The notes below the pieces were generated by a model. It did no database searches, was not told the DNA's origin, and saw only the letters and a program-made list of their open reading frames with translations. A program made the translations under genes and the position numbers. A stretch of 64,000 nucleotides of DNA from Nageia nagi (Eukaryota > Pinophyta), in NCBI GenBank assembly GCA_050084985.1, contig JBITNC010000001.1, positions 91,512,001 through 91,576,000 of the forward strand. Reading direction: 5' to 3'. Each line of letters starts with the position of its first letter. Within the stretch, counting starts at the first letter, position 1. Below, in pieces: positions 23,808 through 35,439 of the stretch.

Positions 23808-24990
23808 AGAGGGGGAGAATGTCACAACCTAACTTCTTAATGTACATTTCCTTGCTAGATTTAGGACTATGTGGCATTTATTTGATGTGAAATAAGAGAA
23901 CATTATGATGTTTTATTTTACTTATAACATTTTTATGAAATTAATTTGAAAATGCTTTTATGATATTATTTATCCTCCTTCATATTGGAATATGTTGAGG
24001 TGCCTATATCTCTATGTGTAGGTGATAGGTACGAAGGCAGGATTCTCATGTGTGGTTAAGGAGATGATTGCTTAAGGTTGTATCTAGGATCTTAGAATCC
24101 AAAATTGGGACACCTTTAATAGTAAAGGCTAAATATCATATAGTTTCATTAGGCAAAGAATAAAATAACCTCTTAGGGATCTTGGTTTTGGTTGTCATGT
24201 TTGTAAACACTGCCAAGAACCCCTTAACAAGAATGTTATTAGGGAAAGGAAAATTATTGAGTGTTTAGGTTAATTTAATTAATGTGATTAATTAAATTAA
24301 TAGAATTATAATAATAATAAATATTTAATACTTAAAATTAAAAATAACATAATCTAATAAATAAAAATAAATAAAATGATAAGCTTTAGGTAAAAAGATA
24401 AGCTTGACATGTCGGGATAGCTATGTGATAACTAAGAAATATTTATCACCAAATTTAAATAATATTATTTTTATTATAAACCCTAATCTCATGAAAAACT
24501 ATAAATAAACCTTATAAATTCTCCAATAGGCACTTGCTAGGATGAATCTAAGGAGATTATGGAGAATTAAGGATTCAAGTTTAGAAGGATTTGCTGTTCT
24601 AAGTCGATCCTTTCCATGCTTGAGATTTTTAGATTTCACTCTATCTGCCTAATAATTTGAAATATTATTATTTGAGTTTTGAAGAGAAATAATAATTAAT
24701 ATTTGCTATTCTTTGTTATATTTCGAATTATAGATCCAATTCTTGAATATTGATTTAAATCAATATATGTATGCATTGAAGAATTTATTTTATTTTGAAA
24801 ATATAGGATTTCAATTAGGTTATCTTATCACAACTATAAATTCATAAAGAAAAATAGAGTATAGATATATATTTTATTTTCTAGTAGGAAAGCACCAAGT
24901 AAGTGGCCTTCTAGCTCATTTCACTCAAATCTAACTTGATTTCTACCTCATTTCACTCAATTTTAACCTATATCATTAATTTTGTTGCAT
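23808..24990 (+). repeat. Putative 3' LTR of a degenerate Ty3/gypsy element, preceded by a polypurine tract
   Basis: AGAGGGGGAGAA followed directly by TGTCACAACC (from about 23820) is the usual polypurine tract/LTR start of chromovirus-type gypsy elements. About 675 bases on, ACTATAAATAAACC (near 24495) could be the U3 TATA box. The right end of the LTR is not resolved, and no second copy or target duplication was found. The end coordinate is a guess. Confidence 0.35.
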
Positions 24991-27900
24991 GTTTTCTATA
25001 GGGTTTTGCATTTTATGGGATGAGAAAGGGTTTCTTGCAATTTCCTCTCCATTATTCCTAATTTTCACAATATATGTATGTATTTACTTACATGTTTCAA
25101 TTCCCCATGAGTTTACACTACAAATGCTAGGGTTTTTGGAATTCTTCATGATTTTTTACTTGAAATCATCAATAATGCACCATAAAATCAAAAATTATTT
25201 CCATATGCTAGGGTTTTTTGAATTTCCCATGAATTATTTCTTTAATTTATCAATAATGCACCATGAAATTGAAAACTAAATCCATTCCTTCTTAATAATG
25301 CAGCTAAAAATTTGAAATTAAATCCATTTATTCTCAACAATACACCATAAAATAAAAAATGCACCAAGAAATTGAGATAAATTCTTAACAACGCACTACA
25401 AAATGAAATGCCAAAAAATAATTAGGACAAACATATGAAATTCTCAACTTTGTAACTCTTCCTTGATCTCCAAAAACTTATTTTTTGCTCCCAATTTCTA
25501 AAACTCTTCTTATGCTCTAAAATGTTGCTTCTTAAACTCACAATTTCACAAACCTTGTTTCATATACTAAATTATGTAAATCAAAATTCAGTAAATTTGG
25601 TATTAATTTAGTAGATTATAAAAATTTGACATTAATTTAGTAAATTATATAAATGTAAATTTAATATTATTTTTTATATAGTTTTTTTATATAAATGTAG
25701 ACTCAGTTTCATCTACTACATCTCCAAATAAGGAAAACTATAAACACCTAAATTTGATTTAAATAAAAATAATTAATTTGGGTATCTAAAAATAATTTAT
25801 TAATTAGAAGGAATATTAGTAAAATAAATTAAAATTTTAATGTTTCAAGTCATCTAATTTAGGATTTATGTTCTCTTGCATAGTACAAATATCATCCTTA
25901 AAGCTATTTAAAAATATCAATTTATTTGGTGATCAATCTATCCAATTCTTATCATGATGAACCCTCTTGGTGAAGAAGTTGAATATCTAGTAATGCAATA
26001 TAGATAATTATGGGATAAATAAAGAAAAACAAACATCTAAATCAAAGTCTTGATAAAACCCTCTAGTTCGAACAACTTTCAAATTTGGAAAAAGTGCCAA
26101 AATAAGAACACTATCACTCCTATCATGGAAATATAAGATCAATGCCCCTCTTAGTTTTACAAATTTTTGAGGAATTTTGATCCCTAAAAAGCGTAATTAA
26201 GTAGGATTTAGATTCAACTTTAAGCCCTATTTGGATATTTATTTCTTCATTTTAGGTATTGAATATATTTTTTAATAAATTATATTATTTCAAGTTTAGT
26301 TTCAGGTAGATTCTAGGACAAGTGTCAAGCAACCACCTTTCTCCTTCTTGAATCTTGAAGTTTCATGGATCTATTCAAGATAATTTGGAGGCTTATTCAA
26401 AGGGGTTAAATTGATTAGCAATATCTACATTAGATATTTATGTAGTTTGAACCTTGATTCTTCCTTTCTCTATTAGTAGAAGGCTCCCCATTGTACTTTA
26501 TTTTACAAATTATAAAGTATTTTCTCTTTAATTTTTATTGAAGTTAGTTTTCATTAAATTGCAATGATCCAAAAACTCTACTAGCTTAAGCTTGGTTGGA
26601 TCCTTACTTTATTCAATGGTAATTACCAATATTAAATCATATTTAAGAATAAGATATCTTAAAATTTAATTCATGCTTTACTCTACAATAGCTTGCCCTT
26701 AGAGTTCAAATAATTCACTATATCTTGAATTCTTATGAACTACTCTAAAATAAATATTAATTCTTTTATTTTGAAGTTTCAAAATCTTTTTGAATGGTTT
26801 AAACCCATACCAATATTACTAAATACCATTGAATAACAAATAGAACTTTATTCTCTTTCTTGATATTCTCTTTGAGTTGATTCTTTTAATTTGCTATCAA
26901 TATGTTTGAATCTAGTTTTTTATATAATCCATTTTTAATATACACTATTTTATATCTACCTTGGTTTTGAACCATTGGATCCATTCAATTAACCCCTTGT
27001 CTCTTCCTTCTCCTACCAAAAATCAACTTCAAAAGAAGAAATATAAGACTTGGGTGTATTTCAACATTTGCAAACTCTTAAATTTAAAGTTTTTCCCATT
27101 TTTAGTGAACTTAAGAGAAACAAAAATTACAAATAGATAAGTGTCATGTTCCTCATAATGTTTTAGTGTACTTTAATATATATATGAATATCCAAGTGAA
27201 ACTTACACATAAAATTGACAAGGTATTCAAACCATTTTCTCTTGACCAATAAGAAAGAAGTAATGTATTGTAAAGTGGTATGGATTACCCACCATTTTGT
27301 ATAGACTATAACCTATTGTCCATTGAATTATAATGGTTGGTATTCCTATATAAAGTAGTTAGTTATACATTTGTACTTGGAATATTATTTGATTTCTATT
27401 GTGTTTTTATATATTTTCAAGGGTGTTGGAGGTGAACTTAGGTGGAGGTAAACTACCTTAGATATTATGGAAAAATACACTTTTGAAGGGATAAATCCAA
27501 TGCCTCATTATTAGTCAAGATAATTAAATTGAGTATAGTAAGATTTAAATAAAATAATTATTTTTTTGTGAGATGATATGTGCATTAATTAAGGAAATTT
27601 TGTCTTCCTAGATATTTTAGAGTCCTTGGTCAACTTAATTATCGATTATCATGAATAGAAATTTAATTCATTGTATTCATAAAATTCATTGCTTTTGTAT
27701 GCATATTAAGTAGTTCATTCATTGATGTTATGGATATATTTTGGTGAATTATAGTAGAATGCAAATTAGATATGTGCTTTCTATTCTATAGTATTAACAT
27801 CACTAAACTTTTGTTTACTTTCTTGTAGTGATCACCATTAACCATATATGGGGCACAAAATAAGGGTGAAAAAGATAAATATAAGTGAAAGAAATCAAAA

Positions 27901-29023
27901 TAAAAGGATGTAGAAAAAGAGAAAGATGAAATTACAAAAATGAAAAAGCACTTATATGTATCCATATGTATTATGTAATATCAATGTAGTTTCCAATAAT
28001 ACTATATATATTTCATTAAGTAGGAAACGTAATCACTTATTTATTTAATTTATTGAACAAATAATGAAGTTAAAGGGGATTATCTAATTTACTAAAAGTA
28101 TGTTTATCCATGATGATTTGATGACAATCTTTGGGGATGATGAGGCTAGAGGAGCAGGTGATGTTACCACACCATAGAGACAAGTGTTGCTCCTTTAGGT
28201 AATTCTTTATAATTAGTTAATTTATTAAAAAGTAATGAAAAATTATTATAATTTATATTTTGAAGCATATTGTGATGTGATATATGCAATATATGTATGT
28301 GAAGAGTTGGTGAATCAAAAATCTAGGTTGACAACAACTTAAGGCTATAGAAATCTTCAAATTTTTGTGAGACCAAATGGAGGGGTCATGCAAGATGAAA
28401 ATGGTAATAGTTTACATTTGAAAAATATAAATTTATATATTTATTAGAAGCATATTAACTTACTAACATGATTTCAACTATTGTTTAGGTTCACCTTTTT
28501 GCAAATCACTCAAAAATGTTTGCAGTAGTAGAATTTGCAAAAACCCTTGATAAGTTGTTGAAGAAGAAAGATGATTTTGGAATGTATTTATTTTTATTAT
28601 TTACATCATTTTTTTGTATGTATGTTTTACTTTCATTCATTTAATATTTCAAGATACCAAAACTAATTTTTATAATTTATGTTTTTGCAACATAAAAAAA
28701 AAATAAAAAAAACATGAAACATGAATTTGGTGAAGGATGGAGCGAGAAGAAAGCTCTCGAATAGGCAGGATTGAATCTCAAAAGAATTAGAGATCATGTG
28801 AGATGAAAATTGATGAAAATTCTACCTGTCCAAAGAAACTTAGCATAGAAACTAGTTGACATTCATAAGAAGGTATGAAATATTATCATTGATATTTAAT
28901 ATTTGAATTTGATTAATTGATTTGTTAGACATAATACTAATTAATTATTTTATAAAAAGATTTGGAATATGCTACTGAAGAAAGTAGCCAAGGTGGATAA
29001 AAGGAAAGCATAAGGCTTGGAGA
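24991..29023. other. A+T-rich DNA without recognisable genes
   Basis: Includes a roughly 98-bp tandem duplication around 25124-25320 (words ATGCTAGGGTTTTT, CAATAATGCACCAT). A plus-strand stretch at 28050-28990 contains short peptide-like runs separated by stops, possibly an old gene or transposase with introns. The 96-residue ORF at 24989-25279 reads through the tandem duplication and is unlikely to be a gene. TTTCTTGTAGTG at about 27818-27830 resembles a CACTA transposon end. Confidence 0.4.
25124..25320. repeat. Tandem duplication of about 98 bp
   Basis: Two neighbouring copies share the word order ATGCTAGGGTTTTT, GAATT, CATGA-TT, ATCAATAATGCACCAT, AAAAT. A decayed third part follows (AATAATGCA, AACAATACACCAT). 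Confidence 0.6.
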
Positions 29024-29508
29024 CACTACAAGAAAAAGTAATGAAGTCCCAACTTACCAAACTAGGATGCAATATTATGCATTAGGTGGAAGTGGAGGGG
29101 CAAAGTATGTGGATATATAATTCATAAGTATATTTACTATATGTGATTTTCAATGATATTTAATTTTTGAAAATGAAAAGATAAATAATTTTTAATATAG
29201 TACTAATAAAAAAAATTGTATATGAGAGATTTCAATTGGTTTCCTGATGATAATGAATGACAATATGGTGTCACATATGGTTACTGAAACCTAAGGGATA
29301 GGTTGAATGTTGGTGTAAGTAATTTTAATTATTTTTATTAATAAAGGCATATGACTTTCTTGTAGGTGATGCATATTTTTTATAAGTGTGATTGTATGTA
29401 CACTAACATTTATTTTCTTATTATGTGCAAGTGAGTACTACATCGTAAGGTTGGGGTATATCACATGAATGTGCATCAGAGGAGGGTGATTTTTCATCTA
29501 GTTGGGAT

Positions 29509-29718
29509 GTGAGATTTAATGATTGGTTTGATGATGATGAGCTAACATATCCTAGCAAGGTAGTGCCTAGTCATCATAGTGGCTCAGTTAGTGAGTCGGG
29601 TCATGGCCATAACTCAGGTGGTGCCTCAAGTGGTTCCTTAGGTGATGCCTCAAGTGGTGCATTAGGTGGTGGTTCAGGTAGCGAGTCCTCTAGTGAGGAG
29701 GTTGATATCAAGGACTAG
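29509..29718 (+). CDS. Unrecognised exon-like ORF with acidic start and Ser/Gly/His-rich tail
   Basis: The 69-residue frame reads FNDWFDDDELTYPSKVVP and then a low-complexity tail of Ser, Gly and His ending in SESSSEEVDIKD and a TAG stop. The same frame is open leftwards from about 29455. A splice-acceptor-like TTATGTGCAAG lies near 29422-29432, so this may be the last exon of a decayed gene or transposon ORF. I do not recognise the family. Its G+C content is higher than its surroundings, which argues for former coding use. It lies within the possible CACTA element. Confidence 0.3.
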   Translation: MRFNDWFDDDELTYPSKVVPSHHSGSVSESGHGHNSGGASSGSLGDASSGALGGGSGSESSSEEVDIKD

Positions 29719-29739
29719 TACTATGTAATCATGATGCTG

Positions 29740-30060
29740 AAACCATTGTATCATTTTTTATATGTTGTATGATGTGGATGTATCAATACATATGTGTATA
29801 TCATTTTGGTGTAGTTTGATGTATAGATGTATATTATTTTGGCATCTTCAGATGTCTATATGTATATTATTTTGACATATTTTGATGTGGATGTTATCAT
29901 TATTTCGACCCATATTTTGGCACATTTTAGCATAATTTAGAGTATTTTGCCCTATTTTTGACATATTTTGATGTATTATTTTGGCATTTTTTTTTAGTAT
30001 TTTTAGCATATTGTTGGTGTATTATTGAGATATTTTTTTACAAATTATTTACATATTATT
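29740..30060. repeat. Imperfect short repeats built on ATTTTGGCATATTTTGATGT
   Basis: The motif family TATTATTTTGGCAT, CATATTTTGATG and TATTGGCATATT recurs many times with irregular spacing. This is simple-sequence drift. Confidence 0.5.
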
Positions 30061-31002
30061 GGCATATTAATGAAAATGAAAAAATTATTAAAAATATTAC
30101 AAAAAAATTATTTTTTCAAACAAAATTAATGTAATTTTGGACTCAAAAAATGGTGTAACACTAGGCATAGAGGGGGGAAAATGCTTAAAAAGGGACACAA
30201 AAAATGACAACATCAAATGCAATTTTTGATCCAAAAACAACCCAATTCAACATAAATTAAAGATGCAAAAGTTGGCATAGAGTATGTAAAAACATTATAC
30301 CACTTTTGGTATTTTATTTGCATCAAAATTTGGAGAAAGAAATTAAAAAAATAACAAAGCATTTCAACACAAATAAGGCAATTTCTAGTAGTGATAAAAA
30401 CATAATTTGTTGGACTATTCGTACCTTTGGAGCTATTTATATATCCTGTAATGTTTCCACATATCTTTGGTCGACCATCAATGGACAAATATTTTGAATC
30501 TTTTTTTTTATGATGTTGCATTTCCATACATACCATGTTTAGAAATATTGAAAAAATATGATGTTAATATCCTTCAATATATTATATTGTAAACTATCCC
30601 ATAAAATGGCATCAATGGTTCTTTTTCACTATATGGATGAACTCATACATTTGATAATATAAAAAAACCCATGCTTACATTAGGTAGATTATTTGATCAC
30701 ATATGAATGACCATAATAAGTGAATTATTCATAAGCTTTTAAAAAAGATTTTGTGATTGAACCTACATGATATGCCTTGTGATCATAGGTAGACTTACAT
30801 AAATGTATATAATTAGGTACTACATGCAAATCACAAACACTCTCATATGATAGCTCAATTGGCTCAAAATTTAGTAGTAATCAATGAGTTCATCCTTCAT
30901 TTACTATTCTTGTACATAGTTTTTCTCTATCTTAATTTGATGAATCTACATATTTTGATATTTTAAACCTAACATTCTCTTTTAGATGTTCAACACATCT
31001 AG

Positions 31003-31075
31003 TGGGTCCAACTAGACTAAGGATCTTTCATAACCATCGAAGGTAATGCTCCCTTTGTATTTGGTAGTAAATCAA
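31003..31075. repeat. Direct repeat, left copy
   Basis: Shares GGGT-CAACTAGACTAAGGATC, CATAACCATCGAA and TAATGCTCCCT with 31373-31445 (about 85-90% by eye), 370 bases apart. Confidence 0.8.
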
Positions 31076-31112
31076 CATCATAGTAATTTATTTCTTCATA
31101 TTCCCTTTTTGC

Positions 31113-31310
31113 TTTTGGGTTTTAAGTTTTATGATTAAATGTTTACAATTTAAGATTAAAGGTTTAGGGTTTTGGGATTAGGGTTTATGATTTAGAATTT
31201 AGAGTTTAGGGTATAGGGTTTAATTAATAGGGTTAAAGGTTTAGGGATTCATGTTAAAGGTTTAAGGTTTTAAGGTTAGGGTTTATGATTTAGGATTTAA
31301 GGTTTAGAAT
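31113..31310. repeat. Degenerate interstitial telomere-like repeats
   Basis: Variants of the plant telomere unit TTTAGGG (TTTAGGGT, GATTAGGGTT, TTTAAGG, GTTTAGGGTATAGGG, TTAGGGTTTATGATTT) recur through about 200 bases. They are too degraded for a functional telomere. Confidence 0.7.
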
Positions 31311-31372
31311 CTACAAACTATATGTGGATATAACTATTTTAGTTCATATAGATATAAAAAGAATAAAATAAA

Positions 31373-31445
31373 TGGGTTCAACTAGACTAAGGATCTTTCA
31401 TAACCATCGAATGTAATGCTCCCTCTCTATTTTGTAATAAATCAA
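31373..31445. repeat. Direct repeat, right copy
   Basis: Second copy of 31003-31075; together they bracket the telomere-like tract. Confidence 0.8.
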
Positions 31446-32858
31446 GAAAAATTTGCATGAGTACCCCCTTTTTGGTAGCTATAGTGCCATTGAAGTTTGT
31501 TTTTGGTGGAATTTTGGCAGTTTTGACACACACTCAACCTACCAAAAGTGTAATAGAATCAGTAACAAAAAGGGCTTATTCAATAATTTCTTGGCATTTG
31601 GTATTGGTAGAACTCTGGTAGTTTTATGAGGTGTAGACATCACCAAAGGTTCGGCACAATCAAATCAAAGTTGACCCTAGCTCTTTTGAGAAGTATTTAA
31701 TTTTAATGAACTTATAGCAAAGACAAAAGGGTGATATATAGCTAAAATTTTGGATGATTCCTCCACACATCACCATCAATCTAAATTACCACAAGGAGTG
31801 ATTCATGTATGAAGCAAGAAAAATTTCAAGAGCACTACATGTTGCATATATGATTTTGAAGACTCAAGTCTTAGTCATGTGGATTCTAACAAATCCATCC
31901 AAGTATAGAAACCTACAAATAGTTTCATAAGTCTAATGAAAGATAATTTCCTTCTAAAAGGTGATCTCAATCATCAAATCCAAGTTGAAATCTCTAGATA
32001 TTTCAAATATATTCATAATCAAACTTGATATGAAGTTAGTTATAAGTTATTTTCATGTCAAAGTTTGTTATAAGTTAGTTAGCATAGATTGCTTAACATA
32101 TAAGCAATAAAAAATAAAATTTTGAAAGGAAAATGGGTTGAATATATTAGATGTTCCCCTATTATGTACTTGTGCCAAGTTTTAGTAGAACATGAACTAC
32201 TTCTTGATCTCTTAATTATGATTTCCCTTTTAATGTTCTTAAATTGTTATGTAATCTATTTATTTGCACGTTTTGGGCTATAAAATATGATCAATAATTA
32301 ATCCATATATGTAAAGCTTTTATGTTGTGTTATAATTTGGAATGTCATGATTAATTTGGAGATTGTAAAATCAAACTATTTGACCATCTTGATTCTGCTT
32401 CAATGAATTCTTTGGTTTGTTCACTTTTTTTTATTCTTTTCTATGCACTTAGTAGCATCACAATTAGACTCTTTTTTTATTAGTAAAGTTTAGTTCCTAT
32501 AGTATTTACTTCTATATTTTATCTATGTAGTCTAATAAAGTAGACAACCTTCTTCAAAGATGCTTTTTGTAGAAATAGGAATCACATCCTTCAAAATTAT
32601 TATTATGAATACAAGGGTGTGTGTATTACAATATTTTGGTCAATAGTAGTATAATTTTTTTAGCATGTCCATGGGATGATCTCCCACCCTATTTACATTA
32701 TGCATGATCTTTGTATCATGATGGAAATTATGCTTAAATGAAACCCAATCTTTCTTGATAAAGAATTGAACCAAGAAAAGATCCTCTAAGATCCATTTAT
32801 TTTATTTTTTGTTGATTATGGAATAAGGTATTAGATTAGGAAAGCTAAATAATCCTCT

Positions 32859-34621
32859 TATTTCAAATAAAAGTGACCCCTTTTAGGATCACTTAAACCT
32901 GAACATTTAACCAGTATATGTAGGCTAGACTAGACCTTATAAGCACAAACTATAGAAACAAATTTGATTAAAATCCTTAAGAAGGATTCTTCAAGCCATC
33001 CTTTCAAATTAATAAGCTAAAATGATCATAACATGACTAGCTCAAGGTGGTGTTAAGAAATACTAGAGATTACCTGATAATGTTATTTCCTAAAATGGTA
33101 CCTGCTATAGTTGATCAAATCTTGAGATGAGCCCAAACTGTCTGCACTATCAAAATGTGGTGACCTTGGGTATTTTTGAAATGTGTGGGTGTTTCCCAAT
33201 GTGGGGCCATTTCACTATCAAAATACAGGGACCTGTGACATTTTGCAACCTACAAGCATAAAGGACAAGATTCAAAAGTTAGTAACATCATGAGATAAGA
33301 TAAGACTACTATAGAAATAAAATATGAAAATAAGATTGGGAAATGTGATGGGTGTATCTTTGGTCTAATAGGAGGACCCAATCACTCTTCTCAAATGCTT
33401 GTGGGAGATTGTTGGATGTAGTAGCTCTAAAATTCATCACTTCTAGGAGTTAGGAATCAATAAATTTAAGCTCAATATTTGCACCAATTTTAGCCTCAAA
33501 ATGGAGATGGAAGCTTTCTTCAATATATTTTTGAGACATGCCAAATCATCAATCCATAATCCATAATAATTTCAATTTAAAAATGATTGTTGCTTGATTG
33601 ATCTTTGATTGGATTCAAATTGGATTGGCATAAGATATGATTGGAGATAAATTGGAGACATATCCATTTAGTTCTCTCCTATTTTTTCTACTAAGCATAT
33701 TTGTAGCATAACCAGTGGCTTATCAATAATGACTTGAGTCTTATATTTTCTTATTTCCCTATTGTATGAATCGTTAATGACATGACAAGGTGAGGTGTAA
33801 ATTTTATTCAATTGTTTTCTTGCAAAATAGATGATAAATAAATTAGCCATATTAATGTGACTAACATTAATAAAATTAATAAATAATATTTTTGACAATA
33901 TATAGTAAATAATCAAATATAAGCAACATGATTAATGTTAACTATATTTTAGGCACAAATAGCTATGATCAATATTATAAGTAACATGACTAATATTGAA
34001 TTATAATTTTCAAATAAATGACTATAGTCCAAAGTACAATAAATATGACTAAATTTAATTGCACTTTAACCATAAATGACTATGATCGAAAAACATAATT
34101 AATATGACTAATATTAAGTATCTTTCTAAAATGAATATGATTGAAATGCAATAAACATGACTAAGTTTAATTGAATTTCTCAATAAATGATTATGATAAA
34201 AAATACATTAAACATGACTAAGTTTAATTGTATTTTCCAAAGCAAGTGACTATGATCGGAATGTAATAAACATAACTAAGTTTAACTACAATTTTCAAGA
34301 AAATGATTAGGATTCAAAATGCAACAAACATGACTTAGTTAAACTTTCTATTACAAAGCAGATGACTATGATCAAAATACAATAAACATGACTAAGTTTA
34401 ATTGCAATTCCAAATAAAATAATTATGATCAAAAATAAATTAAACATGACTAAATTTAATTTCTTTTTTCAAAGAAAATGACTATGATAAATAAGTACTC
34501 AATAATTAATAATTGATAAACTATTATTAAATGTAACTAGATTAACTAAATAATCAGCATGCTAATGATAAAAGAGTGTTCTAACAAATGTAGTGTATAG
34601 TGTTAAATTTGAGTGTCTACA
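32859..34621 (-). repeat. 3' LTR of gypsy-A with internal minisatellite
   Basis: About 1.76 kb. The inner edge is set by TGTAGACAC on the minus strand next to a purine tract. The outer edge is set by where similarity to 56169 onwards begins (TTTCAAATAAAAGTGACCCC). The terminal TG is decayed to TA at 32859-32860. The ORFs at 33668-33916 and 34562-34852 have no family features and fall inside the LTR. Confidence 0.65.
33850..34500. repeat. About 58-bp minisatellite inside the gypsy-A LTR
   Basis: About ten copies of a unit with the order AATAAACATGACTAAGTTTAATT, variable T-rich part, AAATGACTATGATCAAAA. The word CATGACTAA or a close variant starts at about 33984, 34044, 34103, 34155, 34212, 34271, 34329, 34387 and 34445, spacing mostly 57-60. 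Confidence 0.85.
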
Positions 34622-34650
34622 TTTTTTTCCCTTTTTTATTTTTATTTTTC
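34622..34650 (-). other. Polypurine tract of gypsy-A
   Basis: The minus strand is A/G-only for most of this stretch (AAAAAAGGGAAAAAAA) and ends directly at TGTAGACAC, the LTR start. Confidence 0.6.
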
Positions 34651-34955
34651 CTAGCTTAAATGGAATGCAAAACCTAATTTTAGAGTGATATGAAATGAAT
34701 GTTATATGAAGGCTAACTACCCAAGTGATATGTGTGATCTCCCTTAAATGCATTTGCAAAAAACCAAATATAATGGCGATATGTTTGAAAATAAAAGGCA
34801 AAGAAAGGGTAAAAGAACATAAAATATAGGTGCATTTTAGAAATACAATCATGTTCTAAAAATTCTACCACATTTCTAAAACATAACTATGTTCCCAAAA
34901 TCCAAGGGCATTTCACAGATAAGAGGAAAACATGATTTCATTTTCAATTGAGAAA

Positions 34956-34966
34956 CTATAAAAGGG
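34956..34966 (+). promoter_or_regulatory. Candidate TATA box for the antisense PMD gene
   Basis: CTATAAAAGGG on the plus strand lies between the gypsy-A LTR edge and the PMD frame, in the PMD direction, about 600 bases upstream of the first recognisable PMD codons. Sequence match only. Confidence 0.35.
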
Positions 34967-35439
34967 AATACCTAGGGCTAACTTGGCTCATTCTCATTTG
35001 TGCATTCTTACTTATGAGGCTTTGACCCTACACCCTCCTCCTACTGCTCAGATGATTTGCTAATATGGCACAGAGACCTCATCACTAGAATAGGCCATAG
35101 GCCCTCTAGGTTGGAACTAAACCCTAATCCTACATTTAATTAAGTTTTTAAGATAATTAATTATAGAAAATGGGTTGGGTAGGAAAACTAAGATGGAGAG
35201 GGAAAATATAAGGAAAAATAAGTAAAATAGACTAGGAAATAGGGTAGAATACAAGGTGAGACATAGATGGGTACCTAAAATACTAAAAATTAAGAATACA
35301 GATCAAATCTAGAATCAAAATAGGTGGAAAATTGGAAACATGAGGGGTCCCTACATTTATTAAGAAGAAATGCTAGGGATCCCCACATGTCACACCTAGA
35401 AATGAAGGGGGTCCCACATTTCATAAAGAATAGAAAGAA

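Larger units (their letters stand above)
29024..30393. mobile_element. Possible CACTA-type (En/Spm) transposon remnant defined by its ends
   Basis: The left end reads CACTACAAGAAAAAG. The right end, read inward on the minus strand, is CACTACTAGAAATTGCC. Both match the usual CACTA terminal motif. The flanking triplets are AGA and ATA, so no exact 3-bp target duplication is present, and I see no transposase core. The ends could be coincidental or belong to two different elements. Confidence 0.3.
30394..32858. other. Noncoding A+T-rich DNA with a telomere-like tract
   Basis: No gene recognised. Holds the direct repeats 31003-31075 and 31373-31445 and the telomere-like tract between them. Copies of transposon DNA too old to name are likely. 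Confidence 0.45.

Noticed and set aside
25396-27830. CACTA element from CACTACAAAATG to TTTCTTGTAGTG
   Set aside because: Only the first eight terminal bases agree, and the flanking triplets differ (ACG and ATC).
31113-31310. Possible chromosome end
   Set aside because: Units are highly degenerate, and unique sequence continues on both sides, so it is interstitial at most.
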